From positions 1 through 64,000 of the forward strand of contig NZ_BAGN01000417.1 in the NCBI RefSeq assembly GCF_000308835.1: DNA of 64,000 nt. Reading direction: 5' to 3'. The position numbers and the translations under genes are program-made. This document shows positions 62,367-64,000 of the stretch, piece after piece; position 1 is the stretch's first letter; each line of letters begins with the position of its first letter. A model generated the notes under the pieces. It was given only the letters and a program-made list of their open reading frames with translations, was not told the origin of the DNA and did not search any database. Source of the DNA: Nocardia vinacea NBRC 16497 (lineage in GTDB: Bacteria > Actinomycetota > Actinomycetes > Mycobacteriales > Mycobacteriaceae).

Positions 62367-62884
62367 CTAATTGCTCGCCCTCTTGTAGGCCTCAACCACT
62401 TCCATTGAGATTCGCCCGGGCGGCTGGACACTTCCATGCCCTTCTTACGAGCCCAGTCTCTAATCGCCTGGGTCTGCTCGCGATCGACTGCTGGCCGCGC
62501 CTGGCGCTTGCCCGGTGGCGCCCGACCCACCTTGCGCGCATGCGGTGTCCACCACTCGAAGATGACCATGGCATCGCACACGAACCCTGCCACGCACGCG
62601 TCCTCGCCGATCTGCACTCGGTCGCACACAATGCGCCGGGCACGACTCTCGTCCGGTCACCGATCAGGCAGCCGTAGCTGATCCGGGAACGATCCTCGAG
62701 CACAGTCCGTACCCAGCGTGGTGCCTTCGTTCACTACCACCTGGTTGAACAACAGGTTGCGGTCTCCGATTACGACAGGTTCACCGATCGTGTGCTGCTC
62801 GCGTTGCGCGTCTCGGATACGGGCTTCCTTCGGATACCCGAGCGTGCAATGTTCCCCGACGATCACGGAGTCGGATCGGCGCAT
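62367..62884 (-). pseudogene. Degenerate beta-helix acyltransferase gene fused to an Lsr2-type C-terminus
   Basis: Hexapeptide-repeat protein in three frames: SVIVGEHCTLGYPKEARIRD to NEGTTLGTDC, then after a shift near 62703 LEDRSRISYGCLIGDRTRVV, then after a shift near 62640 CDRVQIGEDACVAGFVCDA. The last frame runs directly into WWTPHARKVG and REQTQAIRDWARKKGMEVSSR, the DNA-binding tail of Lsr2-type nucleoid proteins. A further shift leads to GRISMEVVEAYKRASN and a TAG at 62367. So two unrelated genes were joined and then decayed. Confidence 0.6.
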
Positions 62885-62908
62885 ACAGTTGCGAGAGCTT
62901 CACCCCCG

Positions 62909-63529
62909 TCACGACATCGACTGTTCGACCAGCCAGTCGACGGTCGTGCTGATCGCTTGGTCTTCGCGTGCCCGGGAATCGAATCCGTGGTCCGACCCGG
63001 CAATCGTGTGCAGCGTGATGTGTGATCGCGATCGCGCGGCCTGGGCAGCGACGTCATACGACACTGCCGTGTCGTGGTCGCCGTGCACGATCAGCGTCGG
63101 CACATCTGCGGCATGGAAGTCATCCAGCGGCTGGTAATGCGCGAACTCGGTGAACAGGACACGACCGAGATCGTAGATCGCCTCGATCACCGAACCGTTG
63201 CACGCGAAGTCGGCCCGAGTCACGTTCTGCATCCGCCGCGGCGTGTATCCCGTCGCGGCGAGAACGAGATCACGCCGGACACCCATGTGCTCTACCAACC
63301 GGAGAGCTTCTGAGGCCACCGCCGACCTCAGTTGAGCAGGAATCAACCGTGGCACCGCGACGTAGCCAGCACTCTCGAACTCCTTGCGTGCCAGCGTGAT
63401 CCCCGCATCGTCAGCCAGTGTCTGAGCGCCCCATCCGTCCAGTTCGTCCTCCGACCAAGACCCGTCGCTGATCCACCAACAAGTCCCCTCCACACGTTCG
63501 GTAGCCGTACATCTGCCGCCACGCATCAT
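62909..63529 (-). pseudogene. Chimeric ORF: oxygenase-like N-terminus joined to alpha/beta hydrolase C-terminus
   Basis: 206 residues. The N-terminal part (FESAGYVAVPRLIPAQLR, GVRRDLVLAATGYTPRRMQNV, GSVIEAIYDLGRVL) looks like the start of an Fe(II)/2-oxoglutarate oxygenase of the HalD/ArpA kind (my inference). At about residue 125 it changes to the last third of an alpha/beta hydrolase: PTLIVHGDHDTAVSYDVAAQ and GSDHGF carry the acid and His, but there is no nucleophile serine. Probably a deletion scar and non-functional. Confidence 0.5.
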
Positions 63530-63664
63530 CCAACCATCGCGGTCCCCGGCAGCGTGACCGACGAGTACGGCCGCTCAGGTGGGGATTCCTCCAGTGCCCG
63601 TGAAAGTCGCATGGGGAGGAGCGAAATGCAGCCCTAGCCACAGCTTCCGGGGCCGTAAACAAAG

Positions 63665-63880
63665 CTAGATCCCGCACTCCCGCAAGATCAGCCGCGCCCC
63701 TGCCTGCCCGAGCTGCACGCGCAGATCATCTGGATCGACCCCCAAGGCGCGCAACGCCGCGCGCTCCTAATCGTCGATACCCAGTTCGACAGCATCGTGT
63801 CACGCCTGGTTCCAGGCGACATCGGGATGTCCGCTGCCTGGCCCAGCTGTCCAGGCATGCCATGGCGTGGAACCGGGCGG
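63665..63880 (-). pseudogene. Remnant resembling a Clp N-domain protein, with in-frame stops
   Basis: One frame reads AWNQA, stop, HDAVELGIDD, stop, ERAALRALGVDPDDLRVQLGQAGARLILRECGI and a TAG at 63665. The repeat AVELGI-ERAALRALGV is reminiscent of Clp-type N-terminal repeats. The TGA and TAG interruptions indicate decay. Low confidence in the family. The stretch 63530-63664 shows only short unsupported frames. Confidence 0.3.
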
Positions 63881-63934
63881 GTGCGCTCTGCGTCATATAG
63901 TTCAGGGGCGAGCTGCACAACGGAGGGAGGCGGG

Positions 63935-64000
63935 GTGTCCGGGGAGCTCCAGGTCGAGGTGGACCGGCTACGCGCGGCGGCACGATTTACCTCGGGTAAG
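63935..64000 (+). CDS. Start of an ESX secretion-associated (WXG100-like) gene, cut by window end
   Basis: GTG after GGAGGGAGG opens VSGELQVEVDRLRAAARFTS, resembling N-termini of actinobacterial ESX-associated or WXG100-type helical proteins (SGEL-V--D-LR-AA). Only 22 codons are visible, so the call is tentative. Confidence 0.5.
   Translation, partial: MSGELQVEVDRLRAAARFTSGK

Noticed and set aside
1..64000. tRNA, rRNA, CRISPR arrays, riboswitches and insertion sequences
   Set aside because: I looked for cloverleaf, repeat-spacer, transposase and terminal-repeat signatures by eye and found none I can support.

Overview
The window is high-GC actinobacterial DNA. It carries a complete mce (mammalian cell entry) lipid-import operon, Mce-associated membrane proteins, a PknK-type kinase-ATPase, many fatty-acid/steroid-type catabolic enzymes with TetR regulators, and at its right edge the start of what looks like an ESX secretion-associated gene. 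This points to the Mycobacteriales, most likely Nocardia or a close relative such as Rhodococcus. The assignment is inferred from gene content only.

Region 1 (1-31.7 kb) looks chromosomal and is catabolic. A partial pknK is followed, mostly on the minus strand, by an oxidoreductase, a truncated PucR-type regulator, a tautomerase and an acyl-CoA ligase. A very long minus-strand gene train then runs from about 19.9 kb down to 5.1 kb: enoyl-CoA hydratase, alpha/beta hydrolase, SCP2-like protein, linalool dehydratase/isomerase-like protein, DUF169 protein, yrbEA, yrbEB, mceA-F, two Mce-associated proteins and a small ORF. To its right lie two paralogous TetR regulators, an SDR, a quinone-oxidoreductase-like enzyme, and a second copy of the hydratase + hydrolase pair with a second acyl-CoA ligase. 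A repeated element related to GAACTTCGTTAT / ATAAC-N3-GTTAT precedes four of these transcription units, so they probably form one regulon for uptake and CoA-dependent degradation of a lipid or isoprenoid substrate. A third TetR with an old yellow enzyme, an SDR and a hydrolase closes the region.

Region 2 (about 31.7-48.2 kb) is a plasmid or integrative-element backbone, all on the plus strand: small unknown genes, a DUF932 protein, a ParB-like protein, a primase-polymerase, a decayed DUF4192 gene, an SSB, a zinc-ribbon protein and a 1872-residue MobF relaxase-helicase. Large perfect hairpins sit between several genes. Several genes carry frameshifts. No integrase or mating-pore genes are seen in the window.

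Region 3 (48.4-53.7 kb) is defence-like cargo: a HEPN-motif protein and a tightly overlapping three-gene operon made of an SMC/Rad50-like ATPase with a CxxC hook, a small middle component, and a PD-(D/E)xK nuclease with a C-terminal domain. This matches the architecture of ABC three-component (Lamassu-like) conflict systems.

Region 4 (53.9-62.3 kb) holds a phosphotransferase + XRE regulator pair divergent from a sugar dehydrogenase + DegT aminotransferase + Nudix operon across a perfect 21-bp palindrome, a cluster of five small genes, and another XRE/TPR regulator. Region 5 (62.3-64 kb) is decaying DNA: a beta-helix acyltransferase fused to an Lsr2 tail with frameshifts, a chimeric hydrolase, a stop-interrupted remnant, and the edge of an ESX-associated gene.
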